A DNA stretch of 64,000 nt from Amycolatopsis sp. NBC_01488 (GCF_036227105.1 NZ_CP109434.1:9210501-9274500), one strand, 5' to 3'; shown: positions 40,663 through 50,966, numbered from the stretch's first letter. The notes: generated from the letters alone by a model not told the origin. Translations and numbers: made by a program.

Positions 40663-41916
40663 ATGTCCAGGGGGTCTCTCTTCTTCCACGCCGACTTCCG
40701 GCGGCTGTGGGCCGGCGACACGGCCAGCCAGTTCGGCGTGTTCGTCGGCAATACCGCCATCCCGCTGCTCGCGGCCGTGACACTGGCCGCGACGCCGTTC
40801 GAGATGGGGTTGCTGACCGCGGCCGAAACGCTCGCTTTCCTGCTGATCGGGCTGCCGGCCGGGGTGTGGGTCGACCGGCTGAGCCGCCGCCGGGTCATGC
40901 TCACCGCCGACTTCATCCGCTTCGCGCTGCTGCTGAGCGTGCCGGTCTGCTGGTGGGCCGGTGTGCTGACGCTCGCGCAGCTGCTGGTGGTCGTGCTGTT
41001 CGTGGGCATCGCGACGGTGTTCTTCGACATCGCGTACCAGTCGTACCTGCCCTCGCTCGTCGGGCGGGAACACCTGCTGGAGGGCAATGCGAAGCTGCAG
41101 GCCGTCCAGTCGACCGCGCAGATCGCCGGGCCGAGCGCGGCCGGTGGGCTGGTCCAGCTGATCAGCGCCGCCAACACCGTGCTCGTCACCGGCCTCGGCT
41201 TCCTCACGTCGGCCCTGTGCCTGCTCCGCATCCGCACGAGAGAACCCGAGCCGGACCGCGGCGCTCACGCCCGGCTGCTCCCGCAGATCACCGAGGGGCT
41301 GCGCTTCGTCTTCTCCGACAAGCCGTTGCGGGCGATCGTGGGCACCACGGGGACGGCGAACTTCTTCGGCGGCGCGTTCACCGCGGTGTACGTGCTGTTC
41401 CTGACGCGGACCGTCGGGCTGCCGCCGGCCGCGGTGGGCGTGTTCATGGCGGTCGGCGGCGCCGGCGGCATCCTCGGCGCGGTCTGCTCGGGCGCGCTCA
41501 CCCGGCGGGTCGGCCAGTCCCGCGCGATCTGGCTGATCCCGCTGGTCACCATGCCCGGCCACCTGCTGATCCCGCTCGCCGCGCCGGACTGGCGGCTCGG
41601 GCTCGCCGGGCTCGGTGGGGCCGTCGGCTGGTTCGGGATCACCGTCTACAACGTCGCGCAGGTTTCCTACCGCCAGGCGATCTGCCCGGACCGGCTGCTC
41701 GGCCGGATGAACGCGAGCGTGCGGTTCGTCGTCTGGGGCACCATCCCGCTCGGCGGGCTGCTGGGCGGCGGGCTCGGCGAAGGGCTCGGGCTGCGCGGCG
41801 CGATGTGGGTCGCGGTCGCCGGCGAGGTCGCGGCGGTGCTGTGGGTCGTCTGCTCGCCGCTGCGGCGCATGCGCGATCTGCCGACCACGACGAAAAGCGG
41901 TTCTCCGGCCGCCTAG
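40663..41916 (+). CDS. MFS exporter (12-helix, MefA/enterobactin-exporter-like)
   Basis: A 417-residue transporter with about 12 hydrophobic helices. The opening FFHADFRRLWAGDTASQFG and the motif A-like GVWVDRLSRRRVMLTADFIR are characteristic of the MFS_3/MefA-like branch that exports macrolides or siderophores. ATG at 40663 starts the conserved LFFHADFRRLW region; twelve upstream codons overlap the operator. valS starts nine bases after the stop, so the two are one transcription unit under the ArsR-like regulator. The substrate is unknown. Confidence 0.88.
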   Translation: MSRGSLFFHADFRRLWAGDTASQFGVFVGNTAIPLLAAVTLAATPFEMGLLTAAETLAFLLIGLPAGVWVDRLSRRRVMLTADFIRFALLLSVPVCWWAGVLTLAQLLVVVLFVGIATVFFDIAYQSYLPSLVGREHLLEGNAKLQAVQSTAQIAGPSAAGGLVQLISAANTVLVTGLGFLTSALCLLRIRTREPEPDRGAHARLLPQITEGLRFVFSDKPLRAIVGTTGTANFFGGAFTAVYVLFLTRTVGLPPAAVGVFMAVGGAGGILGAVCSGALTRRVGQSRAIWLIPLVTMPGHLLIPLAAPDWRLGLAGLGGAVGWFGITVYNVAQVSYRQAICPDRLLGRMNASVRFVVWGTIPLGGLLGGGLGEGLGLRGAMWVAVAGEVAAVLWVVCSPLRRMRDLPTTTKSGSPAA

Positions 41917-41925
41917 AGTTGCTTC

Positions 41926-44442
41926 ATGAGTACCCCAGACGAGCGCCCGAGAGTCCCGGACAAGGTCGGTGTCGACGGTCTGGAGGCCAAGTGGGTACCC
42001 GTATGGGAATCCACCGGTGCCTACCGTTTCGACCGTACGAAGACCCGCGAAGAGATCTACTCGATCGACACCCCGCCGCCGACGGTCAGCGGATCCCTGC
42101 ACATCGGGCACGTGTTCTCCTACACCCACACCGACGTCCTCGCGCGGTTCAAGCGGATGCGCGGGCTCGAGGTGTTCTACCCGATGGGGTGGGACGACAA
42201 CGGCCTGCCGACCGAACGCCGGGTGCAGAACCACTTCGGCGTCCGCTGCGAGCCGTCGCTGCCCTACGACCCGGATTTCCGGCCGCCGGAGAAGCCCGGC
42301 AAGGACGTCGTGGCCGTCTCGCGCCGGAACTTCGTCGAGCTGTGCGAATCCCTGACCGTGACCGACGAGAAGGTCTTCGAAGAGCTGTGGCGGCGGCTCG
42401 GGCTGTCGGTCGACTGGACGATGACCTACCAGACGATCGGCCACGATTCGCGGTTGATCTCGCAGCGCGCCTTCCTGCGCAACCTCGAGCGCGGCGAGGC
42501 GTACCAGGCCGAGGCGCCGACGCTCTGGGACGTCAGCTTCCGCACCGCGGTGGCGCAGGCCGAGCTGGAGGACCGTGAACGCCCGGGCGCGTTCCACGAC
42601 CTCGCGTTCACCGCCGAAGACGGCTCGGACGTCGTGATCGCGACGACGCGGCCGGAGCTGCTGCCCGCGTGCGTCGCGCTGGTCGCGCACCCCGACGACG
42701 AACGCTTCAAGCCGCTGTTCGGGAAGTCCGTGCGGACGCCGGTGTTCGGCGTCGAGGTGCCCGTCGTGGCGCACCACCTGGCGGATCCCGAAAAGGGCCG
42801 CGGCATCGCGATGGTCTGCACCTTCGGCGACACCACCGACGTCACGTGGTGGCGTGAGCTGCGCCTGGCGACGCGGGTGGTGCTGGGTCGCGACGGCCGG
42901 TTCCTGCCCGACGCGCCGCACGGCGTGCCGGCCGGGGCGTACGCGCCGCTGGCCGGCAAGACCGTCCACACGGGACGCGAGATCATGGTTCGCCTGCTGC
43001 GTGAAACCGGGGCCCTGCACGGGGAACCGCGGCCGATCACGCACTCGGTGAAGTTCTACGAGAAGGGCGACAAGCCCTTGGAAATCGTCGCCAGCCGGCA
43101 GTGGTACCTGCGCAACGGCGGGAACGACCCGGCGTTCCGGGAGAAGATGCTGGCGCGCGGCGAGGAACTGAACTGGGTGCCGAAGCACATGCGCGTCCGG
43201 TACTCGTCGTGGGTCGAGAATCTCGCCGGCGACTGGCTGGTCAGCCGCCAGCGGTTCTTCGGCGTGCCGATCCCGCTGTGGTACCGGGTCGGCGCCGACG
43301 GCGAGCCGGACTACGACGACCGTTTGCTGCCGGACGCGTTGCCGGTCGACCCCAGCAGCGACGTCCCGCCGGGCTTCACCGAGGACCAGCGCGGTGTCCC
43401 GGGCGGGTTCGTCGCCGAAGCCGACGTGATGGACACGTGGGCGACGTCGTCGCTCACGCCGCAGATCGTCGGCCGGTGGACCCTCGACGACGACCTCTTC
43501 GAGCGCGTCTTCCCGATGGACCTGCGGCCGCAGGCGCACGAGATCATCCGCACCTGGCTGTTTTCGACCGCGGTGCGCGCGGAGCTGGAGCACGGCGTGC
43601 TGCCGTGGCGGGAGACGTCGATCGCGGGCTGGGTGCTCGACCCGGACCGCAAGAAGATGTCGAAGTCCAAGGGCAACGTGACGACGCCGGTGGACTTGCT
43701 GGAGCGGTTCGGCTCGGACGCGGTCCGCTACTGGGCGGCGAGCGCGCGCCCCGGCGTCGACACGGCGGTGGACGAGGGCCAGATGAAGGTCGGCCGCCGC
43801 CTGGCGACGAAGCTGCTCAACGCGAGCCGGTTCGTGCTGGGCCTCGGCGTGCCGTCCGCTTCCGCCGTGGCGGTGGAGCCACTGGACCGGGCACTGCTGG
43901 CTTCGCTCTCCACGGTCGTTTCGCAGGCGACGGCGGCGTTGGAGGCGCTGGACTACGCGCGGGCGCTGCAGGTGACGGAGACGTTCTTCTGGACGTTCTG
44001 CGACGACTACGTCGAGCTGGTGAAGGGCCGCGCGTACGGCGACAGCGGCCCCGAGGGAGCGCAGTCGGCTCAGGCGGCGCTGGTGACGGCGCTGTCGGCG
44101 GTGCTGCGGTTGTTCGCGCCGTTCCTGCCGTTCGCGACCGAGGAGGTCTGGTCGTGGTGGCGCCCGGGGTCGGTGCACCGGGCGTCCTGGCCCACGGTGT
44201 CGGCGTCCGACGGCGACCCGGAACTGCTGACGCTGGCGGGCGAGGTGATCGCGGCCGTGCGCCGGGCGAAGACGGACGCGAAGGTGTCGATGCGCTCGCC
44301 GGTGGAGACGCTGACGGTGACCGGCCCCGAGGAGGTGCTGGCGCGGTTCGCGGCGATCGAGCCGGACATCCGCGGCGCGGGCGCGATCGCGGACGTCAAG
44401 ACGGGCGAAGGCGACTTCGCGGTGGAAGCGAAGATCGGCTGA
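41926..44442 (+). CDS. valS: valyl-tRNA synthetase, alternative (type 2, archaeal/rickettsial-like)
   Basis: An 838-residue class I synthetase charging tRNA-Val. The HIGH motif is PPPTVSGSLHIGHVFSYTHT and KMSKS is DRKKMSKSKGN. The CP1 editing domain includes VIATTRPELLPACVALVAHP. The catalytic core reads GWDDNGLPTERRVQNHFGV instead of the canonical bacterial DHAGIATQ, and the C-terminal coiled-coil arm of standard bacterial ValRS is missing. These are marks of the archaeal/rickettsial type. It is cotranscribed with an MFS exporter. Whether this is the sole ValRS or a resistant second copy cannot be told from one window. Confidence 0.93.
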   Translation: MSTPDERPRVPDKVGVDGLEAKWVPVWESTGAYRFDRTKTREEIYSIDTPPPTVSGSLHIGHVFSYTHTDVLARFKRMRGLEVFYPMGWDDNGLPTERRVQNHFGVRCEPSLPYDPDFRPPEKPGKDVVAVSRRNFVELCESLTVTDEKVFEELWRRLGLSVDWTMTYQTIGHDSRLISQRAFLRNLERGEAYQAEAPTLWDVSFRTAVAQAELEDRERPGAFHDLAFTAEDGSDVVIATTRPELLPACVALVAHPDDERFKPLFGKSVRTPVFGVEVPVVAHHLADPEKGRGIAMVCTFGDTTDVTWWRELRLATRVVLGRDGRFLPDAPHGVPAGAYAPLAGKTVHTGREIMVRLLRETGALHGEPRPITHSVKFYEKGDKPLEIVASRQWYLRNGGNDPAFREKMLARGEELNWVPKHMRVRYSSWVENLAGDWLVSRQRFFGVPIPLWYRVGADGEPDYDDRLLPDALPVDPSSDVPPGFTEDQRGVPGGFVAEADVMDTWATSSLTPQIVGRWTLDDDLFERVFPMDLRPQAHEIIRTWLFSTAVRAELEHGVLPWRETSIAGWVLDPDRKKMSKSKGNVTTPVDLLERFGSDAVRYWAASARPGVDTAVDEGQMKVGRRLATKLLNASRFVLGLGVPSASAVAVEPLDRALLASLSTVVSQATAALEALDYARALQVTETFFWTFCDDYVELVKGRAYGDSGPEGAQSAQAALVTALSAVLRLFAPFLPFATEEVWSWWRPGSVHRASWPTVSASDGDPELLTLAGEVIAAVRRAKTDAKVSMRSPVETLTVTGPEEVLARFAAIEPDIRGAGAIADVKTGEGDFAVEAKIG

Positions 44443-44458
44443 CGCCGGTGGGTCGCCG

Positions 44459-45286
44459 TCACGAACCGGCGGCGGCCCACCAGGCTTCGTCGATCTCGCC
44501 GCGCGCCACGATCTCCGCGGGACCCGACAGCGTCGATTCGCCGCGCGACACCGTCACCTCGACGCGGCCGCCCGGGACGTCCACCGTGGACACTCCCGTG
44601 TCCGTGCCCGCCAGGTGCAGGGCCGCTGCCACCGCGGCCACCGTGCCCGTGCCGCACGCCCGGGTCTCGCCGACGCCGCGCTCGTGCACGCGCATCCGGA
44701 GCGCGCCTTCGCCGAGGCGGTTGACGAACTCGAGGTTGACCCCGTGCGGGAAGACGTCGTGGTCGAAGTCGGGCTGGTCGCGCAGGTCGAGGTCCGCGAC
44801 GTCGTCGTCGATCAGCGACACCAGGTGCGGGTTGCCGACGTTCACCGCCACGCCCGAGAACGGCCGGCCGGCCACCACCGTCACCGACGTCCCGGTGATC
44901 GTCGCCGGTCCCATCCGCACGGTCACCGAGCGGTCCGGGTGCACCACGAGCGGGCGGTCGCCGGCGCGGGTGCCGATGACGAACTCGCCCTCGGTCTCCA
45001 GCCCGGCTTCGACGAGGTAGCGGGCGAAGACGCGGGTGCCGTTGCCGCACATTTCGGCGATCGAGCCGTCGGCGTTGCGGTAGTCCATGAACCACTCGCC
45101 CGCGGACGGGATTTCGAGCGCGGCGGCGCGGACGACGCGCAGCACGCCGTCGGCCCCGAGGCCGCGGTGGCGGTCGCACAGCGCGGCGACCCTCGCCTCG
45201 GTCAGCTCGAGGCGGCCCGCCGCGTCGGGGAGCAGCACGAAGTCGTTTTGCGTGCCATGCCCCTTGAGGAACTCGATTCCGCCCAT
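44459..45286 (-). CDS. dapF: diaminopimelate epimerase
   Basis: A 275-residue enzyme that interconverts LL- and meso-diaminopimelate for lysine and peptidoglycan synthesis. The two catalytic cysteines are Cys80 (AEMCGNGTR) and Cys211 (RACGTGTVA). FLKGHGTQNDFVLLPD and NPHLVSLID are family signatures. It follows miaA by nine bases and is convergent with valS (16-bp gap). Confidence 0.96.
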   Translation of the reverse strand: MGGIEFLKGHGTQNDFVLLPDAAGRLELTEARVAALCDRHRGLGADGVLRVVRAAALEIPSAGEWFMDYRNADGSIAEMCGNGTRVFARYLVEAGLETEGEFVIGTRAGDRPLVVHPDRSVTVRMGPATITGTSVTVVAGRPFSGVAVNVGNPHLVSLIDDDVADLDLRDQPDFDHDVFPHGVNLEFVNRLGEGALRMRVHERGVGETRACGTGTVAAVAAALHLAGTDTGVSTVDVPGGRVEVTVSRGESTLSGPAEIVARGEIDEAWWAAAGS

Positions 45287-45295
45287 GGGGTCAGA

Positions 45296-46222
<927 letters not shown>

Positions 46223-46440
46223 GGCGGCTGACGATACCGGCGGGCCGCCACGGAGCGTCCACCGGAAGTAGGATCACGAGCTTCGAGTGGCCCATCCAGT
46301 ACCACGGTGCGCGCTGAGCTGCTTGAATGCCGCTTGGGGCCGTAGCATCCGAGCACGGCCCGTGACGACCGCATTACCCGGCCCCGCTTCCGCGGCGGGG
46401 CGCCCGCGCGAGCGGGCGTACAGGCGATAAGGAGCCTGCG

Positions 46441-47754
46441 ATGGCCCAGGAGAACACTTCCACCGGTACCCCGGCCCCGCACCCGGTGCCGCACGCGCTG
46501 CACGCCGGGCACGCCGCCCCGCCCGTGCCGCCCGCCGAGCCCACCCCGTCGACCTGGGGCCGGATCGACGACGAGGGCACCGTCTACGTCAGCACCGCCG
46601 AGGGTGAACGCGCCGTCGGCGTCTGGCAGGCCGGCAGCCCCGACGAGGGTCTCGTGCACTACGCCCGCCGCTTCGACGACCTGCGCACCGAGGTCGAGCT
46701 GCTGGAGACCCGCCTGGTGTCCGGCGCCGGCGACCCGAAGCACGCGCTGTCGAGTGCCACCCAGATCCGGGACGGGCTGGCCGAGGCCGCCGTCGTCGGC
46801 GACCTGGCCGCGCTCGCCGCCCGGCTGGAGTACGTCATCGGGCACGCGGAGAAGGCGCTGGCCAGCGCGAAGCAGGAGCGCGAGGTGGCCCGCGCGGCCG
46901 CCGTCGCCCGGAAGCAGGAGCTGGCCGAGGAGGCCGAGAAGATCGCCGCCGACTCCACCCAGTGGAAGGCGGCGGGCGACCGGCTGCGCGCGATCCTGGA
47001 CGAGTGGAAGACGGTCAAGGGCGTCGACCGCAAGACGGACGACGAGCTGTGGAAGCGGTTCTCGAAGGCCCGCGAGGGGTTCAACCGGCGCCGCGGGTCG
47101 CACTTCGCCGAGTTGGACAAGCAGCGCGCGTCGGCCAAGCAGCGCAAGGAAGAGCTCATCGCCGAGGCCGAAGCCATCAGCGAGTCCGAGGACTGGGGCG
47201 AGACCGCCGGCCGCTACAAGGACCTGATGACCGAGTGGAAGGCCGCCGGCCGCGCGCCCAAGGACAGCGACGAGGCCCTGTGGCAGCGCTTCCGCGCGGC
47301 GCAGGACAAGTTCTTCGCCCGCCGGTCCGCGGTGTTCTCCGAGCGGGACGCGGAGTTCACGCAGAACGCCGCGCGGAAGGAAGAGCTGCTGGTCGAGGCC
47401 GAGAAGATCGACGCGGCGGCGAACCTCGAAGCGGCCAAGAACGCGCTGCGCAAGATCCAGGAGCAGTGGGACGAGATCGGCAAGGTCCCACGCGAGCGCA
47501 TCCGCGAGCTCGACGGCCGGCTCAAGGCCGTCCAGGACTCGGTGAAGTCGGCCGAAGACAGCCGCTGGCGCCGCACGGACCCGGAGGCCCAGGCCCGCGC
47601 CGCGCAGTTCCGCGAGCGCGTCGAGCAGTTCGAGTCCCAGGCCGCGAAGGCGCGGGCGGCGGGCGACGAGCGCCGCGCGAAGAAGGCCGACGAGCAGGCC
47701 GCCCAGTGGCGCGAGTGGCTGCAGGCGGCGGAGGCCGCGGTCGCCGACCGCTGA
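46441..47754 (+). CDS. DUF349 coiled-coil protein (Rv2731-like)
   Basis: A 437-residue, highly charged helical protein. After a proline-rich start (1-45) and a short beta segment (GRIDDEGTVYVSTAEGERAVGVW, in part), three DUF349 repeats run from about 130 to 410. Each has a W-x-x-x-G/I core: STQWKAAGDRLRAILDEWK, EDWGETAGRYKDLMTEWKAA and KNALRKIQEQWDEIGKVPRE. The position next to miaA/miaB matches M. tuberculosis Rv2731. Function unknown. AAGGAG lies eight bases before the ATG. Confidence 0.9.
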   Translation: MAQENTSTGTPAPHPVPHALHAGHAAPPVPPAEPTPSTWGRIDDEGTVYVSTAEGERAVGVWQAGSPDEGLVHYARRFDDLRTEVELLETRLVSGAGDPKHALSSATQIRDGLAEAAVVGDLAALAARLEYVIGHAEKALASAKQEREVARAAAVARKQELAEEAEKIAADSTQWKAAGDRLRAILDEWKTVKGVDRKTDDELWKRFSKAREGFNRRRGSHFAELDKQRASAKQRKEELIAEAEAISESEDWGETAGRYKDLMTEWKAAGRAPKDSDEALWQRFRAAQDKFFARRSAVFSERDAEFTQNAARKEELLVEAEKIDAAANLEAAKNALRKIQEQWDEIGKVPRERIRELDGRLKAVQDSVKSAEDSRWRRTDPEAQARAAQFRERVEQFESQAAKARAAGDERRAKKADEQAAQWREWLQAAEAAVADR

Positions 47755-47767
47755 GGTTTGTTCTCGG

Positions 47768-47795
47768 AGGCCCCTTCGCTGCGGCGAGGGGGCCT
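47768..47795 (+). terminator. DUF349 gene terminator
   Basis: AGGCCCCTTCGC and GCGAGGGGGCCT pair around TGCG (one mismatch), 13 bases after the stop codon, followed by TCGGTCGTCTTG. Confidence 0.7.
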
Positions 47796-47916
47796 TCGGT
47801 CGTCTTGTCCACAGCGCCGCCGTGATGTGGACAAGCCGGCCGCGCGGGGCTGATTCCGGGCGGTTCCGTCGGTGGGCGCCGATACGCTGAAAGCGGGGGC
47901 TCCCCCAGGGAGGGCG

Positions 47917-48098
47917 GGCTCTGCTCGGCCGGCTCTGCTCGGCCGGCTCTGCTCGGCCGGCTCTGCTCGGCCGGCTCTGCTCGGCCGGCTCTGCTCGGCC
48001 GGCTCTGCTCGGCCGGCTCTGCTCGGCCGGCTCTGCTCGGCCGGCTCTGCTCGGCCGGCTCTGCTCGGCCGGCTCTGCTCGGCCGGCTCTGCTCGGCC
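47917..48098. repeat. perfect 13 x 14-bp tandem repeat (minisatellite)
   Basis: Thirteen identical, uninterrupted copies of GGCTCTGCTCGGCC fill 182 bp. Junctions create GGCCGGC palindromes. Since 14 is not a multiple of three, each reading frame cycles through a 14-residue peptide and stays open, giving spurious frames on both strands. The absence of any variation argues for recent expansion or ongoing homogenisation. A copy-number polymorphism between strains is likely. Confidence 0.97.
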
Positions 48099-48326
48099 GG
48101 CGGGACCGGGGCAACGTCTCGGCCGCGCCTTCGCCGACAGCGGCCCGAACGTCGTGGGCGACTCTTTCCCGGCCTCGGGCGAGGTGAACGATGTCCCAGC
48201 CTTGCGCCGACGCCGCTCCGGCGAGGGGTTATCGGACGGTTAACGCGTCACCCGAAGCGGTGTGACGGGCTGCACGGCCGGGGGTCTTCGGGCGCTTTCC
48301 GCGGCCGGCGGTGCTCCACTTCGATC

Positions 48327-48758
48327 ATGAGCAAGACATCGAACCTCGTGTCCGCACTGGTCATCGCCTGCACCGTCGCGCTCGCCGCCCCGGTCGTCGC
48401 GCTGGCGGCGACGGGTCCGGCCCCCGCCGCCGTTCAAGGGCACAAAAAGCACCAGGCCAAGCTCGAAGCGAAGGCCGACAAGACCCGCGTCAAGGTCGGC
48501 GAAGAGACGAAGATCAAGGGCTCGTTCGCCGACCTGGGCGGGCAGGAGAGCGTCACCGGCGGCGAGCCGGTGATCGTCCAGCGGCTCCAGGCCGGCGTCT
48601 GGGTGGACCTCACCACCGGCACCTGCCGGCCGAACGGGAACTTCGTGTTCAGCCTGAGCTTCAGCGTCCGGGCCAGCCTGTCGCTGCGGGTCTACCACCC
48701 GGAAACCGACCTCTACGTCGGCGTCGTCTCGAACGTGATCGGCCTCGTGGTGATCTAG
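48327..48758 (+). CDS. small secreted protein with Ig-like fold
   Basis: A 143-residue exported protein. The signal peptide is about residues 1-28 (VIACTVALAAPVVALAA). After a lysine-rich linker (GHKKHQAKLEAKADKTRVKV) comes an Ig-like beta sandwich pattern: KIKGSFADLGG, PVIVQRLQAGVWVDLTTG, NGNFVFSLSFSVR. Similar modules decorate actinobacterial surface proteins. No enzymatic motif. ATG at 48327; it ends head-on, overlapping the stop of the Rv2732c-like gene by four bases. Confidence 0.78.
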   Translation: MSKTSNLVSALVIACTVALAAPVVALAATGPAPAAVQGHKKHQAKLEAKADKTRVKVGEETKIKGSFADLGGQESVTGGEPVIVQRLQAGVWVDLTTGTCRPNGNFVFSLSFSVRASLSLRVYHPETDLYVGVVSNVIGLVVI

Positions 48759-49228
48759 GACCGCGAGAACGCCGTCCGCATCCACTGCGCCGCCAGGCAG
48801 ATCATCGCGACCCAGGCGATGATCAGGCCGTACCCGGGTCCGCCGCCCGCGGCTCCGCTGGCGTGCGACGACTGCTGCGACCAGATGGCCAGCAGCCCGT
48901 CCACCGAAGCGAACCAGCCGCCGGCGGCGCACACCCAGGCCAGCCACCACCGGCGCGTCACCAGCGCGAGCGCCGAGGCGAGGATGCCGACGCCGGTCGA
49001 CGTCGCCGCGAACAGCTGCGGGATGCCGCCGCCCTCGCCGGCCAGCACCTGCCAGCCGGCGTGCTCGCCGACCCACGGCAGGAGCAGGCAGATCAGCAGC
49101 ACGAACGTGAACACGGCGATGGTGAACCCGCGCCGGCCCAGCTCCACCGTGCGGGACGCGCGGTCGCCGACCTCGTCGATCTCGGCGGCCAGCTCGGCCA
49201 GCTCGCCGTTGCCCTTGGACTCCGTCAC
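48755..49228 (-). CDS. Rv2732c family membrane protein
   Basis: A 157-residue integral membrane protein with four hydrophobic helices (FTIAVFTFVLLICLLLPWVG; LFAATSTGVGILASALALV; LAWVCAAGGWFASVDGLLAI; YGLIIAWVAMICLAAQWM) after a short acidic cytoplasmic start. Its place directly after miaB, with a GTGA overlap, matches M. tuberculosis Rv2732c. The function is unknown. Confidence 0.87.
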   Translation of the reverse strand: MTESKGNGELAELAAEIDEVGDRASRTVELGRRGFTIAVFTFVLLICLLLPWVGEHAGWQVLAGEGGGIPQLFAATSTGVGILASALALVTRRWWLAWVCAAGGWFASVDGLLAIWSQQSSHASGAAGGGPGYGLIIAWVAMICLAAQWMRTAFSRS

Positions 49229-50718
49229 AGCGCACACCCGCTCACCGGCTCGAGCTGCGCGGCCGGGGCACCGAAGCCCGGCAAGCCCAGCGTGACGCCG
49301 CTCGTCTTCGGCCGGAGCCCCGCCTCCGCGTTGTCGCCGGCGCGCGTCCGCCGGTGGGACAGCAGGTCGCCGTCGGCGACCAGGTGGTGCGGGGCACCGT
49401 AGGTCACGATCGTCTCGACGACGTCGCCGGGCCGGACCGCGCGGTCGACCTGCGGACCGGCCGGCGTGAAGTGCACCAGGCGCCCGTCGCGAGCGCGGCC
49501 GCTCATCCGGTGCGTCTCGGCGTCCTTGCGGCCTTCGCCCGCGGCGACGAGCAGCTCGACCCGGCGGCCGACGATCTTCTTGTTCTCTTCCCAGGAGATC
49601 GCGTTCTGCAGCTCGACCAGGCGGTCGTAGCGCTCCTGCACGACGGCCTTGGGCAGCTGGTCCGGCATCGTCGCGGCCGGCGTGCCGGGGCGGATCGAGT
49701 ACTGGAAGGTGAACGCGCTGGAGAACCGCGCCTGCTCGACGACGTCCAGGGTCGCCTGGAAGTCCTCCTCGGTCTCGCCGGGGAAGCCGACGATGATGTC
49801 GGTGGTGATCGCCGCGTCCGGCATCGCCGCGCGGACCTCGTCGAGGATCTTCAGGAAGCGCGCCGAGCGGTAGGACCGCTTCATCTCGCGCAGCACCCGA
49901 TCGGAGCCGGACTGCAGCGGCATGTGCAGCTGGTGGCAGACGTTCGGCGTCCCGGCCATCGCCTCGATGACGTCGGAGGTGAACGCGGCCGGGTGCGGCG
50001 AGGTGAAGCGCACGCGCTCCAGACCGTCGATGGTGCCGCAGGCGCGCAGCAGCTTCCCGAAGGCCAGCCGGTCGCCGAATTCGACGCCGTAGGAGTTCAC
50101 GTTCTGGCCGAGCAGCGTGACTTCGAGCACGCCCTCGGCGACGAGCGCCTCGACCTCGGCGAGGATCTCCCCCGGCCGCCGGTCGCGTTCCTTGCCACGC
50201 AGCGCGGGCACGATGCAGAAGGTGCAGGTATTGTTGCACCCGACCGAAACGGACACCCAGCTCGCATAGGACGATTCGCGGCGCGCGGGCAGCGTCGAGG
50301 GAAAGGTCTCGAGCGACTCGAGGATCTCGACCTCGGCCTCGGCGTTGTGCCGGGCGCGCTCCAGCAGCGTCGGCAGCGACCCGATGTTGTGCGTCCCGAA
50401 GACGACGTCGACCCAGGGAGCCCGCTTGACGATCTCCCCGCGGTCCTTCTGCGCCAGGCACCCGCCGACGGCGATCTGCAGATCGGGGTTGGCGACCTTG
50501 TCGGGACGAAGGTGCCCGAGGGTGCCGTAGAGCTTGTTGTCCGCGTTCTCCCGGACGGCGCAGGTGTTGAACACGATCAGATCGGGCTTCGCCCCGTCCT
50601 CGACGGGGGTGTACCCGGCATCCTCGAGCTGCCCGGCGAGCCGCTCCGAGTCGTGCACGTTCATCTGGCAGCCGAAGGTGCGGATCTGGTACGCCCTGGG
50701 TGCCTGGTTCTCGGTCAT
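49225..50718 (-). CDS. miaB: tRNA-2-methylthio-N6-dimethylallyladenosine synthase
   Basis: A 497-residue radical-SAM methylthiotransferase acting after MiaA on A37. The UPF0004 domain cysteines are Cys17, Cys53 and Cys87; the SAM cluster is Cys161-x3-Cys165-x2-Cys168 (GCNNTCTFC). A C-terminal TRAM domain (VGRRVELLVAAGEGRKDAET) and a tail of about 50 residues follow. ATG at 50718. The stop overlaps the membrane-protein start. Confidence 0.96.
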   Translation of the reverse strand: MTENQAPRAYQIRTFGCQMNVHDSERLAGQLEDAGYTPVEDGAKPDLIVFNTCAVRENADNKLYGTLGHLRPDKVANPDLQIAVGGCLAQKDRGEIVKRAPWVDVVFGTHNIGSLPTLLERARHNAEAEVEILESLETFPSTLPARRESSYASWVSVSVGCNNTCTFCIVPALRGKERDRRPGEILAEVEALVAEGVLEVTLLGQNVNSYGVEFGDRLAFGKLLRACGTIDGLERVRFTSPHPAAFTSDVIEAMAGTPNVCHQLHMPLQSGSDRVLREMKRSYRSARFLKILDEVRAAMPDAAITTDIIVGFPGETEEDFQATLDVVEQARFSSAFTFQYSIRPGTPAATMPDQLPKAVVQERYDRLVELQNAISWEENKKIVGRRVELLVAAGEGRKDAETHRMSGRARDGRLVHFTPAGPQVDRAVRPGDVVETIVTYGAPHHLVADGDLLSHRRTRAGDNAEAGLRPKTSGVTLGLPGFGAPAAQLEPVSGCAL

Positions 50719-50915
50719 CGCTCTTCAGGGTAGCCCTCCCCTGAGCAGGCAAAGCCGCCGCCTACCTGCTTGTTCCTCCTGGCGGCGGGTCGCTGCGTAC
50801 CTGGGCTGGGAAGCCCGCCCGAAGCCATCGCTGACGCCCGCCTGACCTGTGTGCCGTCCAGCACGGTCAGGTCGAGCGGTCTCCCGGCCGAGCCGCCGGA
50901 TCCAGGTTGTGCGCG

Positions 50916-50957
50916 GGCCTGCCCTCGCGGGTCGTGCGCACCCCGCGAGGGCAGGCC
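50916..50957 (-). terminator. GH64 gene terminator
   Basis: Perfect 16-bp arms GGCCTGCCCTCGCGGG (50916-50931) and CCCGCGAGGGCAGGCC (50942-50957) just beyond the stop of the glucanase gene. Confidence 0.8.
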
Positions 50958-50966
50958 GCGGAGTCG

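Larger units (their letters stand above)
47755..48326. other. 572-bp intergenic region with minisatellite
   Basis: It holds the DUF349 terminator (47768-47795), the 13-copy minisatellite (47917-48098) and about 230 bp of unremarkable GC-rich sequence leading to the secreted-protein gene. No further gene is supported; long open frames here are created by the repeat. Confidence 0.7.

Noticed and set aside
40321..44178. 1285-codon minus-strand frame opposite the MFS and valS genes
   Set aside because: Antisense shadow; no domain, and it overlaps the ArsR-like gene, MFS and valS, which are well supported.
47917..48098. CRISPR array
   Set aside because: The 14-bp units abut with no spacers, so it is a simple tandem repeat.
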